This document shows positions 8,688-19,498 of a DNA stretch of 64,000 nucleotides, piece by piece (position 1 is the first letter of the stretch; every line of letters begins with the position of its first letter). The notes beneath the pieces are model-generated. The model saw only the letters and a program-made list of their open reading frames with translations. It did no database searches and was not told where the DNA came from. This stretch comes from Craurococcus roseus (GTDB taxonomy: Bacteria > Pseudomonadota > Alphaproteobacteria > Acetobacterales > Acetobacteraceae). A program made the translations under genes and the position numbers. The stretch is taken from assembly GCF_039523795.1 (NCBI RefSeq), contig NZ_BAAAFZ010000072.1, positions 1 to 64,000 on the forward strand. Direction: 5' to 3'.

Positions 8688-9371
8688 TCACTCCGCGGCG
8701 GTCTGGAAGCGCGCGTCGGCCTGGTTGTCCTGGCCGCGCTGGCGGATCTGCTCCTCGAGCGGGCGCAGGGTCTCGTCGGCGGTGCGGCGCATGGCGCGGA
8801 CCAGCGTGGCGCTGTTCTGCACCAGCGTGTCCGTGTACTCGCGCACGAAGCGCTGCTGCAGCTCGACGAACGGCGCCGGGTTGGCCAGGCGGAACAGCTC
8901 CTGCGCCACGCGCAGGTTGGTCTGCACCACGCCCTCGAACAGGCCGGTCACGCCCTGCTGCATGTCGCGCAGGCCGCCTTCGGCGGCGTTCGGCAGCGTC
9001 ATCAGACGGCGCACGTTCTCGGAGGTGCCCTGGGTCGCCTGGGCGATCTTGCGGCTCACCTCCTCGAAGCGCTGCGCGGCGTCCTGGGCGATCTGGCGCT
9101 GGCTCTCGACCAGGGCCTGCGTGCCCTTGCGCGTCATGTCGCTGGCGGTCTCGCCGGCGCGGTTCATCGCGTCGGCGCCGGCCTCGCCGCCACGGCGGGC
9201 CACGTCGGCGGCGGCGTCGGCGTTGTTGCGCATCGCGTCGGCGGTGGAGCGGCCGCCCTGCTGCATCGCGTCGGCGGCGTTGCGGGCGCTTTCCTTGACG
9301 GCGGCGCCGGCCTGGCTCGTGCTGAAGGACGGCTTGGCGTCTTGCGGCTTGTTCGTGTTCGTGTCGGCCAT
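8688..9371 (-). CDS. Phasin family protein
   Basis: The 227-residue protein is hydrophilic at its N-terminus with an Ala-rich heptad-like stretch (repeated ADAM/ADAMNRAG patterns, residues 25-75) and then a phasin-type helical core (QIAQDAAQRFEEVSRKIAQ, NLRVAQELFRLANPAPFVELQQRFVREYTD). Phasins coat polyhydroxyalkanoate granules and are amphipathic and helical. The ATG at 9371 has GGAGAT seven bases upstream and is preferred over the longer in-frame start at 9431. It is a single-gene unit with its own promoter (9432-9460) and terminator (8616-8649), which suggests strong independent expression. No PHA synthase is present in the window. Confidence 0.85.
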   Translation of the reverse strand: MADTNTNKPQDAKPSFSTSQAGAAVKESARNAADAMQQGGRSTADAMRNNADAAADVARRGGEAGADAMNRAGETASDMTRKGTQALVESQRQIAQDAAQRFEEVSRKIAQATQGTSENVRRLMTLPNAAEGGLRDMQQGVTGLFEGVVQTNLRVAQELFRLANPAPFVELQQRFVREYTDTLVQNSATLVRAMRRTADETLRPLEEQIRQRGQDNQADARFQTAAE

Positions 9372-9431
9372 GTTGATCTCCCGATCAGTCCAAATGCGTC
9401 TAGAACAGGATTGCTGCAACGCACAACTCAT

Positions 9432-9460
9432 GTAATAAGCCTTCGCCTCGGTCGGATCAA
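9432..9460 (-). promoter_or_regulatory. Sigma-70-like promoter of the phasin gene
   Basis: On the minus strand TTGATC (9460-9455) and TATTAC (9437-9432) are separated by exactly 17 bases; each matches four of six consensus positions. It would give a leader of about 55 bases before the phasin ATG. The surrounding 9372-9608 stretch is one of the most AT-rich in the window. Confidence 0.5.
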
Positions 9461-9469
9461 GCTACCGGA

Positions 9470-9494
9470 GGCGGAAAATCCGCCTGATTGGCGG
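9470..9494. repeat. Overlapping inverted repeats upstream of the phasin promoter
   Basis: GGCGGA-AAA-TCCGCC (9470-9484) is a perfect dyad, and CCGCC-TGATT-GGCGG (9480-9494) is a second one that shares its right arm. They lie ten bases upstream of the phasin -35 box, a position suited to a regulator such as a PHA-responsive repressor or an activator; the protein that binds is not known. Confidence 0.4.
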
Positions 9495-9608
9495 TAGATT
9501 TCTATCCGCAACATGCTGCGGTGGCAGATCGGGAACGTGCGTTACAGTTCCCCTTGTGCCTCTTTTAATTTCATTGCTGGTGTTTGATTTGCGTCAATGA
9601 CACGCAGG

Positions 9609-10631
9609 CTACGTTCCTGTTGCAATTAGGGTTCGCGCCGGTTTCCTGGCCACCAGCACGATGTCGAGCGGCCGCGCACCGGGCGGGAGGCCGAGAACCG
9701 GCGCCAGGAGCTTCGCCGCCCCGTAGGCCAGCCCGATGGCGGCGTGGAAGCGCCAGCCCGCGCGCACGCGGCGGCCGGGCCGGGCACGAGGCGCGCACAA
9801 CAGCCGCGTCCAATGCACGACGGCCTGGGACGGGTAGGCAGGTAGTGCTTCCACCCGGGCCACCTCAAGCCCGAGGCGCGCCGCCAGCGCGCGGCAGGCG
9901 CCTTCGTTCCACCACGTCAGGTGGTGCGGCGGCAGGTTGACGAGGTTGTTCGGGATCTCGGTGTGCGGCGAGGGCCAGACCGGCATCGCCAGCACGAGCA
10001 GCCCGCCCGGCGCCAGGCATCCCACCATGGCCGATGCCAAGCCGAGCGGGTCGGCCGCGTGCTCCAGCACCTGGAAGGCGCAGGCGAGGTCGTAGGCGCC
10101 GGGCCGGCGCGCGGCGTGCGTCTCCGCCGTTTCGGCGAGCACGTGGGGCGAGGCGCGCGGCGCGCCGTGCGGTTCCAGCCCGGTGTAGCGCGCGCCCGCC
10201 GGGAGCAGCGCGGCGAAGGCGCCTTCGCCGCAGCCCACGTCCAGCACGCGGTCGCCGGGCCGCGCCAGCGCCGCGCCGGCGCGGAAGTCCCCCCGCGTGG
10301 CGGCCTGCCGCCCGAGCATCTCGTAGCCGCGGAAGCGCTCGTAGAAGGCCTGGTAGAAGGCCGGCGAGCCCGCCGCGGCGGGGTGGAAGAACATCAGCCC
10401 GCAGGGCGAGCGGTAGAGGCCGATGGAGCCCCCGTCCCGTCGCAGCGGCTCCGGCTCCACCCGCGCGCCGAGGCGCCAAAGGTCGTGGAGTAGCTTGGCG
10501 GAGACGCGCTCCACCAACTCCGCCGCCGGCTCGCCGGTGATCGGGCAGGGCGGCAGGGGCGCCGCCGCGGCGCTCAGCTCCGGTAGCTGCCGTTGATGTC
10601 GATGTAGCCGTGGGTCAGGTCGCAGGTCCAC
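9609..10631 (-). CDS. Class I SAM-dependent methyltransferase
   Basis: The 340-residue product has the SAM-binding motif VLDVGCGEGAFAALL near residue 133, followed by YTGLEPHG, the DLACAFQVLEHAADP segment typical of Methyltransf_23 proteins, and a C-terminal hydrophobic stretch. An upstream CPITG element resembles the N-terminal Cys motif of sugar/lipid methyltransferases. The substrate is not known. The only canonical start before that motif is GTG at 10631, which overlaps the end of argJ by 58 bases; a start nearer the argJ stop would need a non-standard codon. It is the last gene of the isomerase-argJ-methyltransferase unit. Confidence 0.75.
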   Translation of the reverse strand: MDLRPDPRLHRHQRQLPELSAAAAPLPPCPITGEPAAELVERVSAKLLHDLWRLGARVEPEPLRRDGGSIGLYRSPCGLMFFHPAAAGSPAFYQAFYERFRGYEMLGRQAATRGDFRAGAALARPGDRVLDVGCGEGAFAALLPAGARYTGLEPHGAPRASPHVLAETAETHAARRPGAYDLACAFQVLEHAADPLGLASAMVGCLAPGGLLVLAMPVWPSPHTEIPNNLVNLPPHHLTWWNEGACRALAARLGLEVARVEALPAYPSQAVVHWTRLLCAPRARPGRRVRAGWRFHAAIGLAYGAAKLLAPVLGLPPGARPLDIVLVARKPARTLIATGT

Positions 10632-11818
10632 GCCGTCGCCTTGCCGCGGCCGAGGCCGAGGTCAACGGCGATCTCGACCTCGCGGCCCTTCATGTGCGCC
10701 GCCACCGGCGCCTCGTCGTAGCCCGGCACCACGCCGCCGTCCTTGGCCATCCAGGTGCCGCCGACGCCGACCGAGAGCTTGTCGCGGTCCGCCGGCTCGC
10801 CGGCCTTGCCGACCGCCATGACGATGCGGCCCCAGTTGGCGTCCTCGCCCGCCACCGCGGTCTTCACCAGCGGCGAGTTCGCCACCGACATGGCGATGCG
10901 GTGCGCGGACTTGGCGGAAACCGCGCCGGTCACCTCGACGCGGATCAGCTTCTGCGCCCCCTCCCCGTCCCGCACCACCTGTAGGGCGAGGTCGAGCATC
11001 AGGTCTTGGAGCGCGCGGGCGAAGTCGCGGAGGAGCCGCGGGTCGCCATCGGCCGGGACGCGCCCGTGCTTAGCCTGGCCGGTGGCGAAGAGCAGGACGG
11101 TGTCGGAGGTGGAGGTGTCGGAGTCGACCGTGACGCGGTTGAAGGACAGGTCCACCGCACGGCGGAGCATCCCCTGGAGCGGCACCGCGGGGATTTTGGC
11201 GTCCGTGGCGGCGAAGCAGAGCATGGTCGCCATGTCCGGCGCGATCATGCCGCTGCCCTTGGCGATGCCGGCGATCATCACCTCCTCGCCGCCGATCATG
11301 GCCTTGCGGACCGCGCCCTTGGGGAAGGTGTCGGTGGTCAGGATGGCGCGGGCGGCTTCGGGCCAAGCGTCCGGGCGCAGCGCAACGTGCAGGGCGGGCA
11401 GCGCGCCGGTGAGCTTCTCGGTGGGCAGGCGCTCGCCGATCACGCCCGTGGAGGCGAGGAACACCTCGCGCGGCTTGCACCCGGCCAGTTCGGCGGCGGC
11501 CTTGGCCGTGCGCTCGCAGGTCTCGCGCCCGGCGCGGCCCGTGAAGACGTTGGAGTTGCCCGCCGTGACCACCAGCGCCCGCGCCTTGCCGCCGCGCAGC
11601 GCGTCGCGGCACCACTCCACCGGCGCGCCGGGGCACTTGTTGCGCGTGAACACCCCCGCCGCGGTCGTGCCGGCGGGGAAGGCCATCATCGTCACGTCTT
11701 CCCGCGCCGTGTAGCGGATGCCCGCCTGCGCCGTGCCGAGCAGCACGCCCGCGACGGGCGGCATCTCGGGGAACGGGACGGCGAGGGGCGAGACGGGCAG
11801 GTCCCTGCCGGCGGCCAC
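10574..11818 (-). CDS. argJ: Bifunctional glutamate N-acetyltransferase/amino-acid acetyltransferase ArgJ
   Basis: The 414-residue protein matches ArgJ throughout: AGIRYTAREDVTMMAF, VVTAGNSNVFTG, KGSGMIAPDMATMLCF, DSDTSTSDT and the C-terminal CDLTHGYIDINGSYRS. The precursor is expected to self-cleave between Ala and Thr in MATM, with the Thr becoming the nucleophile of the beta chain. It moves the acetyl group from N-acetylornithine to glutamate in the cyclic arginine pathway. It begins 11 bases after the upstream isomerase stop, so both are probably one transcript, a common order in Rhodospirillales. Confidence 0.95.
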   Translation of the reverse strand: MAAGRDLPVSPLAVPFPEMPPVAGVLLGTAQAGIRYTAREDVTMMAFPAGTTAAGVFTRNKCPGAPVEWCRDALRGGKARALVVTAGNSNVFTGRAGRETCERTAKAAAELAGCKPREVFLASTGVIGERLPTEKLTGALPALHVALRPDAWPEAARAILTTDTFPKGAVRKAMIGGEEVMIAGIAKGSGMIAPDMATMLCFAATDAKIPAVPLQGMLRRAVDLSFNRVTVDSDTSTSDTVLLFATGQAKHGRVPADGDPRLLRDFARALQDLMLDLALQVVRDGEGAQKLIRVEVTGAVSAKSAHRIAMSVANSPLVKTAVAGEDANWGRIVMAVGKAGEPADRDKLSVGVGGTWMAKDGGVVPGYDEAPVAAHMKGREVEIAVDLGLGRGKATAWTCDLTHGYIDINGSYRS

Positions 11819-11828
11819 GCGCCCGCCC

Positions 11829-12809
11829 TCAGCGGCGCTGCTGTTGCGCCGGCGGGGCGGCGCGGCTTCCGCCGGGCGCGTTGGCGGGCGGGGGCGCGGC
11901 GTTGTCGAGCAGGGAGCCGGCGGGCGCGGGCGCCGCGGCGCTGTCCAGCCGCTCGATCTTCGCGGCGGAGCGGACGCGCTGCACCATGGCCTCCACCCCC
12001 TCTTCCAGCATCTGCCGCTGAATCTGCGGCTTGGCGTCCTCGAAGGGGGGCGGCGCGGCGGCGCGGCGCTCTTCCACCTTGATGACGTGCCAGCCGAAGG
12101 GGCTCCGCACCGGCGCGTCGCTCACCTGGCCGGGCTGGAGGGCGAAGGCGGCCTCGGCGAACTCGGGCACCATGTCGCCCTTCTTGAAGAATCCGAGGTC
12201 GCCGCCCTGCTGGGCGCCAGGGCCGGTGGAGCGGCGCTTGGCCACCTCCGCGAAATCGGCGCCCTTGGCCACCTCCGCCATCGCCTCGCGCGCGGCCTGC
12301 TCGGTCGGCACCAGGATGTGGCGGGCGTGGACCTCCGGCTCGCCCTGGCGCTTGGCCGTTTCCTGCTCGTAGCGGGCGCGAATGGCGTCGTCCGTCACCT
12401 TGCCGGCGACCTCGCGGGTGAGCAGCGCCTGTTGCAGCTCCTGCTCCTCGGCCCGGCGGATGCGGCGGCGGACCTCCTCGTCCTTGTCGAGGCCGGCGGC
12501 GCGGGCGGCCTGGATCAGGGCGCGCTCGGTGATGGCGCGGTCCACGAGCTGGCGCGACACCTCGGGCGGCAGCATCTGGAGGAGCGCGGCGGGCGGCATC
12601 CCGCGCAGTTCGGGCGGCAGCACCTCGGCGGCCACCGCGACCACGTCCGACATCCGCACCTCCTGGCCGTCCACGCGCGCGAGCAGCGGGTCCTGGGCGG
12701 CGGCCGCCGCCGCGGGGGCCGGGGCTGCCGGGGTCTGGGCCGGCGCGGGCCGGGCGGCCACGACGGGCGGAACGAGGCAGGCGGCGAGGATGGCCGGGCG
12801 GAAGCGCAT
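11829..12809 (-). CDS. Parvulin-type peptidylprolyl isomerase (PpiC/SurA-like)
   Basis: The 326-residue protein has a signal peptide (residues 1-25, ending APAQ), an N-terminal helical chaperone-like region (LLQMLPPEVSRQLVDRAITERALIQAA), and a parvulin domain at about residues 158-255 (VHARHILVPTEQAAREAM, GGDLGFFKKGDMVPEFAEAAFALQPGQVSDAPVRSPFGWHVIKVEER). It should catalyse prolyl isomerisation during folding of exported proteins in the periplasm. The C-terminus is a Pro/Ala/Gln-rich tail. It is divergent from secA with 262 bp between starts, which fits a joint role in export. Confidence 0.9.
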   Translation of the reverse strand: MRFRPAILAACLVPPVVAARPAPAQTPAAPAPAAAAAAQDPLLARVDGQEVRMSDVVAVAAEVLPPELRGMPPAALLQMLPPEVSRQLVDRAITERALIQAARAAGLDKDEEVRRRIRRAEEQELQQALLTREVAGKVTDDAIRARYEQETAKRQGEPEVHARHILVPTEQAAREAMAEVAKGADFAEVAKRRSTGPGAQQGGDLGFFKKGDMVPEFAEAAFALQPGQVSDAPVRSPFGWHVIKVEERRAAAPPPFEDAKPQIQRQMLEEGVEAMVQRVRSAAKIERLDSAAAPAPAGSLLDNAAPPPANAPGGSRAAPPAQQQRR

Positions 12810-12907
12810 GCGGATCGGATACCTTTGGCGAGCGCCGGAAGATGGGGGATGGGCGGGGTCGCCACAAGCCGAGTTCCCGGCGGGGCCCCCGGGCCGATGC
12901 TTCTTCG

Positions 12908-12936
12908 TTGACCTCGCCCCGGCACTTACTTATGTG
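12908..12936 (+). promoter_or_regulatory. Candidate sigma-70 promoter of secA
   Basis: TTGACC (12908-12913, five of six matches) is followed after exactly 17 bases by TATGTG (12931-12936, three of six). It points towards secA and would give a leader of about 130 bases. It is the best match in the 262-bp gap between secA and the divergent isomerase gene. Confidence 0.45.
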
Positions 12937-13071
12937 GACGGCAGCCCTGGGTCCGCCTCCGCGCGGGCTCCGGTTCCGGGCGCTCGTTCGCCCCTTTCCT
13001 TTTGAATGTCCGGACCTCGCCCGGCCGGGTCCTGGCGGCGCGGGGCTTCCGGCCCGGAGCATCCGGTCCGC

Positions 13072-15810
<2,739 letters not shown>

Positions 15811-15827
15811 GCCCGGAGGAGCGCGTC

Positions 15828-16460
15828 CTGCACCGCGACGCGGCGGTGCTGGTGATCGACAAGCCGGCGGGCCTGCCCGTCCACCGCGGCCCGCGCGGCG
15901 GCCCGTCGATCGAGGATTGGCTGCCCGCGCTCGCCTTCGGCAAGCGCCGCCTCCCGCAGCCGGCGCACCGCCTGGACGCCGACACCGCCGGCTGCCTCGT
16001 GCTCGGCCGCACCAAGCCGGCGCTGGCGGCGCTCGGCGCGCTGTTCGCGTCCGGCCGGGCGGAAAAGACCTACTGGGCCGTGGTGCGCGGCGCGCCGCCG
16101 GCCGCCGAGGGCGAGGTTTCGGCGCCGCTGCTCAAGCGCAGCACGGCGCGCGAGGGCTGGCGCATGGTGGTGGACCCGGAGGGGCAAGCGGCGCTGACCG
16201 GGTGGCGCACGCTGGGCTCGGCCGGCGGCTTGGCCTGGCTGGAACTCCGCCCGCGCACCGGCCGCACCCACCAGATCCGCGCCCACTGCGCCCATCTCGG
16301 CTGCCCGGTGCTGGGCGACGCGCGCTACGGCGGCGGGGACGGCGCGATGCACCTGCTGGCGCGGGCGATCGCCCTGCCGCTCGATCCGCCGGTCGCGGCG
16401 ACCGCGCCACCGCCGGGCCACATGCGTGCCGCCCTCGCCGCCTGCGGCTGGCGCGCGTAG
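15828..16460 (+). CDS. RluA-type RNA pseudouridine synthase (probable CTG start)
   Basis: The frame encodes LVIDKPAGLPVH, the catalytic HRLDADTAG (Asp is the pseudouridylation nucleophile), the RTGRTHQIRAH motif and LGDARYGG, all typical of the RluA family that converts uridine to pseudouridine in rRNA or tRNA. The S4 domain of larger members is absent. No ATG, GTG or TTG occurs before the conserved N-terminus; a perfect GGAGGAG at 15815-15821 sits six bases before a CTG at 15828, so CTG initiation is proposed. GTG at 15846 is the only canonical alternative and lacks a ribosome site. It follows secA closely and is probably co-transcribed. Confidence 0.75.
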   Translation: MHRDAAVLVIDKPAGLPVHRGPRGGPSIEDWLPALAFGKRRLPQPAHRLDADTAGCLVLGRTKPALAALGALFASGRAEKTYWAVVRGAPPAAEGEVSAPLLKRSTAREGWRMVVDPEGQAALTGWRTLGSAGGLAWLELRPRTGRTHQIRAHCAHLGCPVLGDARYGGGDGAMHLLARAIALPLDPPVAATAPPPGHMRAALAACGWRA

Positions 16461-16514
16461 CGCCGGGGACGAAGCAGCCCGATCGGACCGGCCGAGCGGG
16501 CGGCCGTCGTTCCG

Positions 16515-17990
16515 TCAGACGAGCGCCGCGTCCTTGTCGGTGAAGGAGAAGGCGCCCGGGGTCCAGTCGTCCCACACCGTCTGCGCCGCGCCGTCCACCG
16601 CGACGCCGTTGTAGGCGGCGCCGTCGATGTAGAGGTTGCGGTCGGCCTCCGCCGTGCCGCCCCAGGCGTCGTTGAGGAAGCGCACCTCGACCCGGTGCTC
16701 GCCGGCGCCCCAGTCGCCCTTCAGCGTGAGGGTGTCCGACGTCCCGGCCGCGCGGGACGAGGAGGCGGTGAAGGCGCCGCCGATCTGCTTGCCGTCCACC
16801 AGCACCGCGTATTGCGCGTCGCCCTGGTAGGCGTCCTGCGAGATCTTCAGCACCAGCGCGTCCGGGCCGCTGCCCAGGATCGGCTGCGGCGACGGGGGCG
16901 ACGGCTCCGCCTCCGGCGGCTCGGGCGCCGCTTCGGTGAAGGAGAAGGCGCCGGGCTGCCAGTCGCTCCACACCGTCTGCGCCGCGCCCTCGACCGCTTG
17001 GCCGTTGTAGGCGGCGGCGTCGACGTACAGGTTGCGGTCGGCCGCCGCGCTGCCGCCCCAGGCGTCGTTGAGGAAGCGCACCTCGACCTTGTGCGCGCCC
17101 GCCGCCCAGTCGCCCTTCAGCGTCAGCGTGTCGCTCTGGCCGGAGCCGTGCAGGGCCGAAGCCGTGAAGGCGCCGCCGACCTGCACGCCGTCCACCAGCA
17201 CCGCGTACTCGGCCGCACCCTGGTAGGCGTCCTGGCTCACTCTCAGCACCAGGCTGTCCGGGCCGCTGCCGGCGGTCAGCGTCACCGGCCCCGTGGGCGC
17301 CTCCGCCGCCGGAGGGGCGGGCGGCGCGACCGGCGGATCGGGCTGCGGCGCCGGCGCCACCGACCCGCCGTTGGCGAGCGGGCGCAGCGTCTCGGCCATG
17401 CTCGCGGCCAGTTCCCCGCCAAGCCAGACGGCGTCGGCATCGCCCATGTGGCTGCTGTCGGCGAAGCCGTCGCCGTCCATCGTCAGGGACCGCGCCGCCC
17501 AGGAGATCTCGGCGTTGAAGGACGGGTCGGCGTCGAGCTCCGCCATGCCGTCGCCGATCGGCGCCCAGTTGCCGCCGTAGGGGTAGCGGATCGGCACGAA
17601 GGTGTACGGGGTGGTGGCGGCGCCCTGCCCGAGCGCGTCGCGCACCAACTCCGCGTCGGCCCGCACCTCGCTGAGCCAGGCGTCCTTGGTGAGGGACCAG
17701 TCGCCCTGGTCGTACTCGTTGTGCATCCAGACGGTGGCAGTCGGGTTGTCCTTGATGTCGGCCGGCAGCTCGTCGACGTAGCGGAGGAGCGACGCCTGCC
17801 GCCCGTCGGTGTCCCAGCCCATGAAGGCGGTGCCGCTGTGGATGGTGCTGCTGTCCGTGCCCCACTCGGCGAGCAGGTGGACGTCAACGCCGAGGCGTTC
17901 TTCCAGCCCCTTCTCCAGGGCCGCCGCGCCGCCGCGGTCGGCGAACAGGAGGGCGTTGGACTGGCCGCGGACGAGAACGTTCAAATCCAA
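16515..17990 (-). CDS. SGNH/GDSL-like esterase with two tandem Ca-dependent xylan-binding-type modules
   Basis: The 491-residue product has a catalytic-like GQSN near the N-terminus (Ser11) and a DSSHMGDADAVWLGGELA segment with Asp178/His181, the arrangement of SGNH carbohydrate esterases. A Pro/Ala linker (about 208-240) leads to two almost identical modules (about 241-354 and 371-484), each with SQDAYQG, YAVLVDG, DTLTLKGDW, VEVRFLNDAWGG and AAQTVW. These resemble CBM60/xylan-binding modules. No Sec signal is present from the TTG start at 17990; the longer TTG start at 18089 adds a non-conserved leader. It may deacetylate polysaccharide; the substrate and export route are unknown. Confidence 0.75.
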   Translation of the reverse strand: MDLNVLVRGQSNALLFADRGGAAALEKGLEERLGVDVHLLAEWGTDSSTIHSGTAFMGWDTDGRQASLLRYVDELPADIKDNPTATVWMHNEYDQGDWSLTKDAWLSEVRADAELVRDALGQGAATTPYTFVPIRYPYGGNWAPIGDGMAELDADPSFNAEISWAARSLTMDGDGFADSSHMGDADAVWLGGELAASMAETLRPLANGGSVAPAPQPDPPVAPPAPPAAEAPTGPVTLTAGSGPDSLVLRVSQDAYQGAAEYAVLVDGVQVGGAFTASALHGSGQSDTLTLKGDWAAGAHKVEVRFLNDAWGGSAAADRNLYVDAAAYNGQAVEGAAQTVWSDWQPGAFSFTEAAPEPPEAEPSPPSPQPILGSGPDALVLKISQDAYQGDAQYAVLVDGKQIGGAFTASSSRAAGTSDTLTLKGDWGAGEHRVEVRFLNDAWGGTAEADRNLYIDGAAYNGVAVDGAAQTVWDDWTPGAFSFTDKDAALV

Positions 17991-18010
17991 GGGACACCTC
18001 GAGGTCGCTG

Positions 18011-18032
18011 TGGGGTCAGCTTGCCGACCCCA
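18011..18032. promoter_or_regulatory. 7-bp hairpin in the leader of the SGNH esterase gene
   Basis: TGGGGTC (18011-18017) pairs perfectly with GACCCCA (18026-18032) across an 8-base loop, about 20 bases upstream of the TTG start at 17990. It could be an operator or a leader-RNA structure affecting translation; no T-run follows, so it is not an obvious terminator. Confidence 0.35.
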
Positions 18033-18135
18033 GATCACGGGATCGCGATTGCATGCTGTCTTATTGCCTATCCGGAACCTCAAGTTCAACCATAGATTAC
18101 ATTGGAGTTAGCATTTCCGCGTTTGACATGAAAAA

Positions 18136-18163
18136 GGCCGGTCCGCCGTTGGGCGGACCGGCC
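18136..18163 (-). terminator. Intrinsic terminator of the small membrane protein gene
   Basis: GGCCGGTCCGCC (18136-18147) and GGCGGACCGGCC (18152-18163) form a perfect 12-bp stem with a GTTG loop. On the minus strand it is followed by TTTTT, the classic intrinsic terminator form. It lies 51 bases downstream of the stop of the minus-strand gene at 18214-18417. Confidence 0.82.
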
Positions 18164-18213
18164 AGAAAAGCCATCGTCTTTTCAAGGATGTGCCGCCCCG
18201 ATGGGGGCGGGCG

Positions 18214-18417
18214 TCAGCGCAATCCGAAGGCGATGGCCAACTCGGCGGCGAGCCAGAAGATCGCCAGGGCGAAGCCGCCGATGAGGCAGGCTTCCCGCAC
18301 CTCGGAGGCCGGGAACGCCTCCCGCCGGGTGGTGGCGAGCGACACCCTGATCTCGGGCGGGCGGGGGTAGTGGCGGCGGGTGGGCGGCTCAGGAAAGGTC
18401 AAGCTGTGCTCGGGCAT
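18214..18417 (-). CDS. Small single-pass membrane protein, unknown function
   Basis: The 67-residue product has a charged N-terminal half rich in Pro and Arg (PEPPTRRHYPRPPEIRVS) and one predicted transmembrane helix at its C-terminus (CLIGGFALAIFWLAAELAIAFGL). GGAGAC seven bases upstream supports the ATG at 18417 over an in-frame ATG at 18432. It has a likely promoter just upstream (TTGCAC, 17-base gap, TCTTAT) in an AT-rich pocket and a strong terminator at 18136-18163, so it appears to be an independently expressed small gene. I do not recognise the family. Confidence 0.6.
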   Translation of the reverse strand: MPEHSLTFPEPPTRRHYPRPPEIRVSLATTRREAFPASEVREACLIGGFALAIFWLAAELAIAFGLR

Positions 18418-18473
18418 GGCTCGGGTCTCCATGCCCCAGATAAGAACAAATAGTGAACTCGAGTGCAAGTGGT

Positions 18474-19394
18474 TTATTGTGTGCCGCCGCTTGGCCCGCC
18501 CTCCTCCCCGGGTAGCCGGATGCCGCTCAGGGCCTGGTAGGCGCGGATGACGAAGGCGTCGTCCACCCCGCCGTGGCCCTGGGCGCGGGCGGAGACGAAG
18601 AGCTGGTGCGCCTGGGCCGCTAGGGGCGCCGGGAAGGCGACGGCCCGCGCCAAGTCCCCCACCAAGCCGAGGTCCTTGACGAAGATGTCCACCGCCGAGC
18701 GCGGCGTCTCGTCGGCGTCCAGCACATGTGGCATCCGGTTCTCGAACATCCAGGAGTTGCCGGCGGCCCCAGTGACGACCTCGTACAGGCCCCGCGGGTC
18801 CACCCCGGCGCGGATGCCGAGCGCCATCGCCTCGGCCGCCGCGGCGATGTGGACCCCGGCCAGGAGTTGGTGGACCACCTTCACCGTGCTGCCGAGCCCC
18901 GGCGCCTCGCCCAGGTGCCAGACCTTCTTCGCCACCGCGTCGAGCACCGTCTTGGCCCGCGCCATCGCCGCTTCGCTGCCCGAGGCCATGACGGTCATCG
19001 CCCCCGCCCGCGCCCCGGCCGCGCCGCCCGACACCGGGGCGTCCACGTAGAGCAGCCCGGCCGCCTCGGCTTTCGCGGCGAGGCGGCGCGCGTCGTCGGG
19101 CGCGAAGGTGACGGACACGACCAGCACCGCGCCGGGCGCGAGGCGGGGCGCGGCGCCCTCCGGCCCGAACAGCGCCGCTTCGGCCTGCGCGGCGTTGACC
19201 ACGAGCACCAGCACCGCCTCCGTCCCCTCCGGGAGGTCCGCCGCGCGCGCCACCGCCGAGCCGCCGGCGGCGGCGAACTCGGCGCGGGCGGTCTCGCGCG
19301 GGTCCACGCCGCACACCTCCAGGCCGGCCGCCTTCAGCAGGTTGAGCGCGGCGCCCATGCCCATGCTGCCCAGGCCGATCACCGCGACGCGCAT
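18474..19394 (-). CDS. NAD(P)-dependent beta-hydroxyacid dehydrogenase (LtnD/3-hydroxyisobutyrate dehydrogenase family)
   Basis: The 306-residue protein begins MRVAVIGLGSMGMGAALNLL (Rossmann GxGxxG), has the substrate-binding DAPVSGGAAGARAGAMTVMASG segment and the catalytic lysine region GSTVKVVHQLLAGVHIAAAAEAMAL. This places it in the beta-hydroxyacid dehydrogenase family, closest in feel to L-threonate dehydrogenase LtnD, though the four-carbon acid kinases usually found with LtnD are missing here. It probably oxidises a short hydroxy acid. The ATG at 19394 is the conserved start; an upstream in-frame start adds an unconserved basic leader. It is divergent from the SAF-domain dehydrogenase, 104 bp away. 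Confidence 0.85.
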   Translation of the reverse strand: MRVAVIGLGSMGMGAALNLLKAAGLEVCGVDPRETARAEFAAAGGSAVARAADLPEGTEAVLVLVVNAAQAEAALFGPEGAAPRLAPGAVLVVSVTFAPDDARRLAAKAEAAGLLYVDAPVSGGAAGARAGAMTVMASGSEAAMARAKTVLDAVAKKVWHLGEAPGLGSTVKVVHQLLAGVHIAAAAEAMALGIRAGVDPRGLYEVVTGAAGNSWMFENRMPHVLDADETPRSAVDIFVKDLGLVGDLARAVAFPAPLAAQAHQLFVSARAQGHGGVDDAFVIRAYQALSGIRLPGEEGGPSGGTQ

Positions 19395-19498
19395 CCCGCC
19401 CCTCCCCGTCCGCTTCCGTGGGCGCAGGGTTCGGGCGGCCCCTGGAGGCGTCAAGCGGCCGGCGTTACACGGGGGCCATCGCCGAGGAGGAGAACGCC

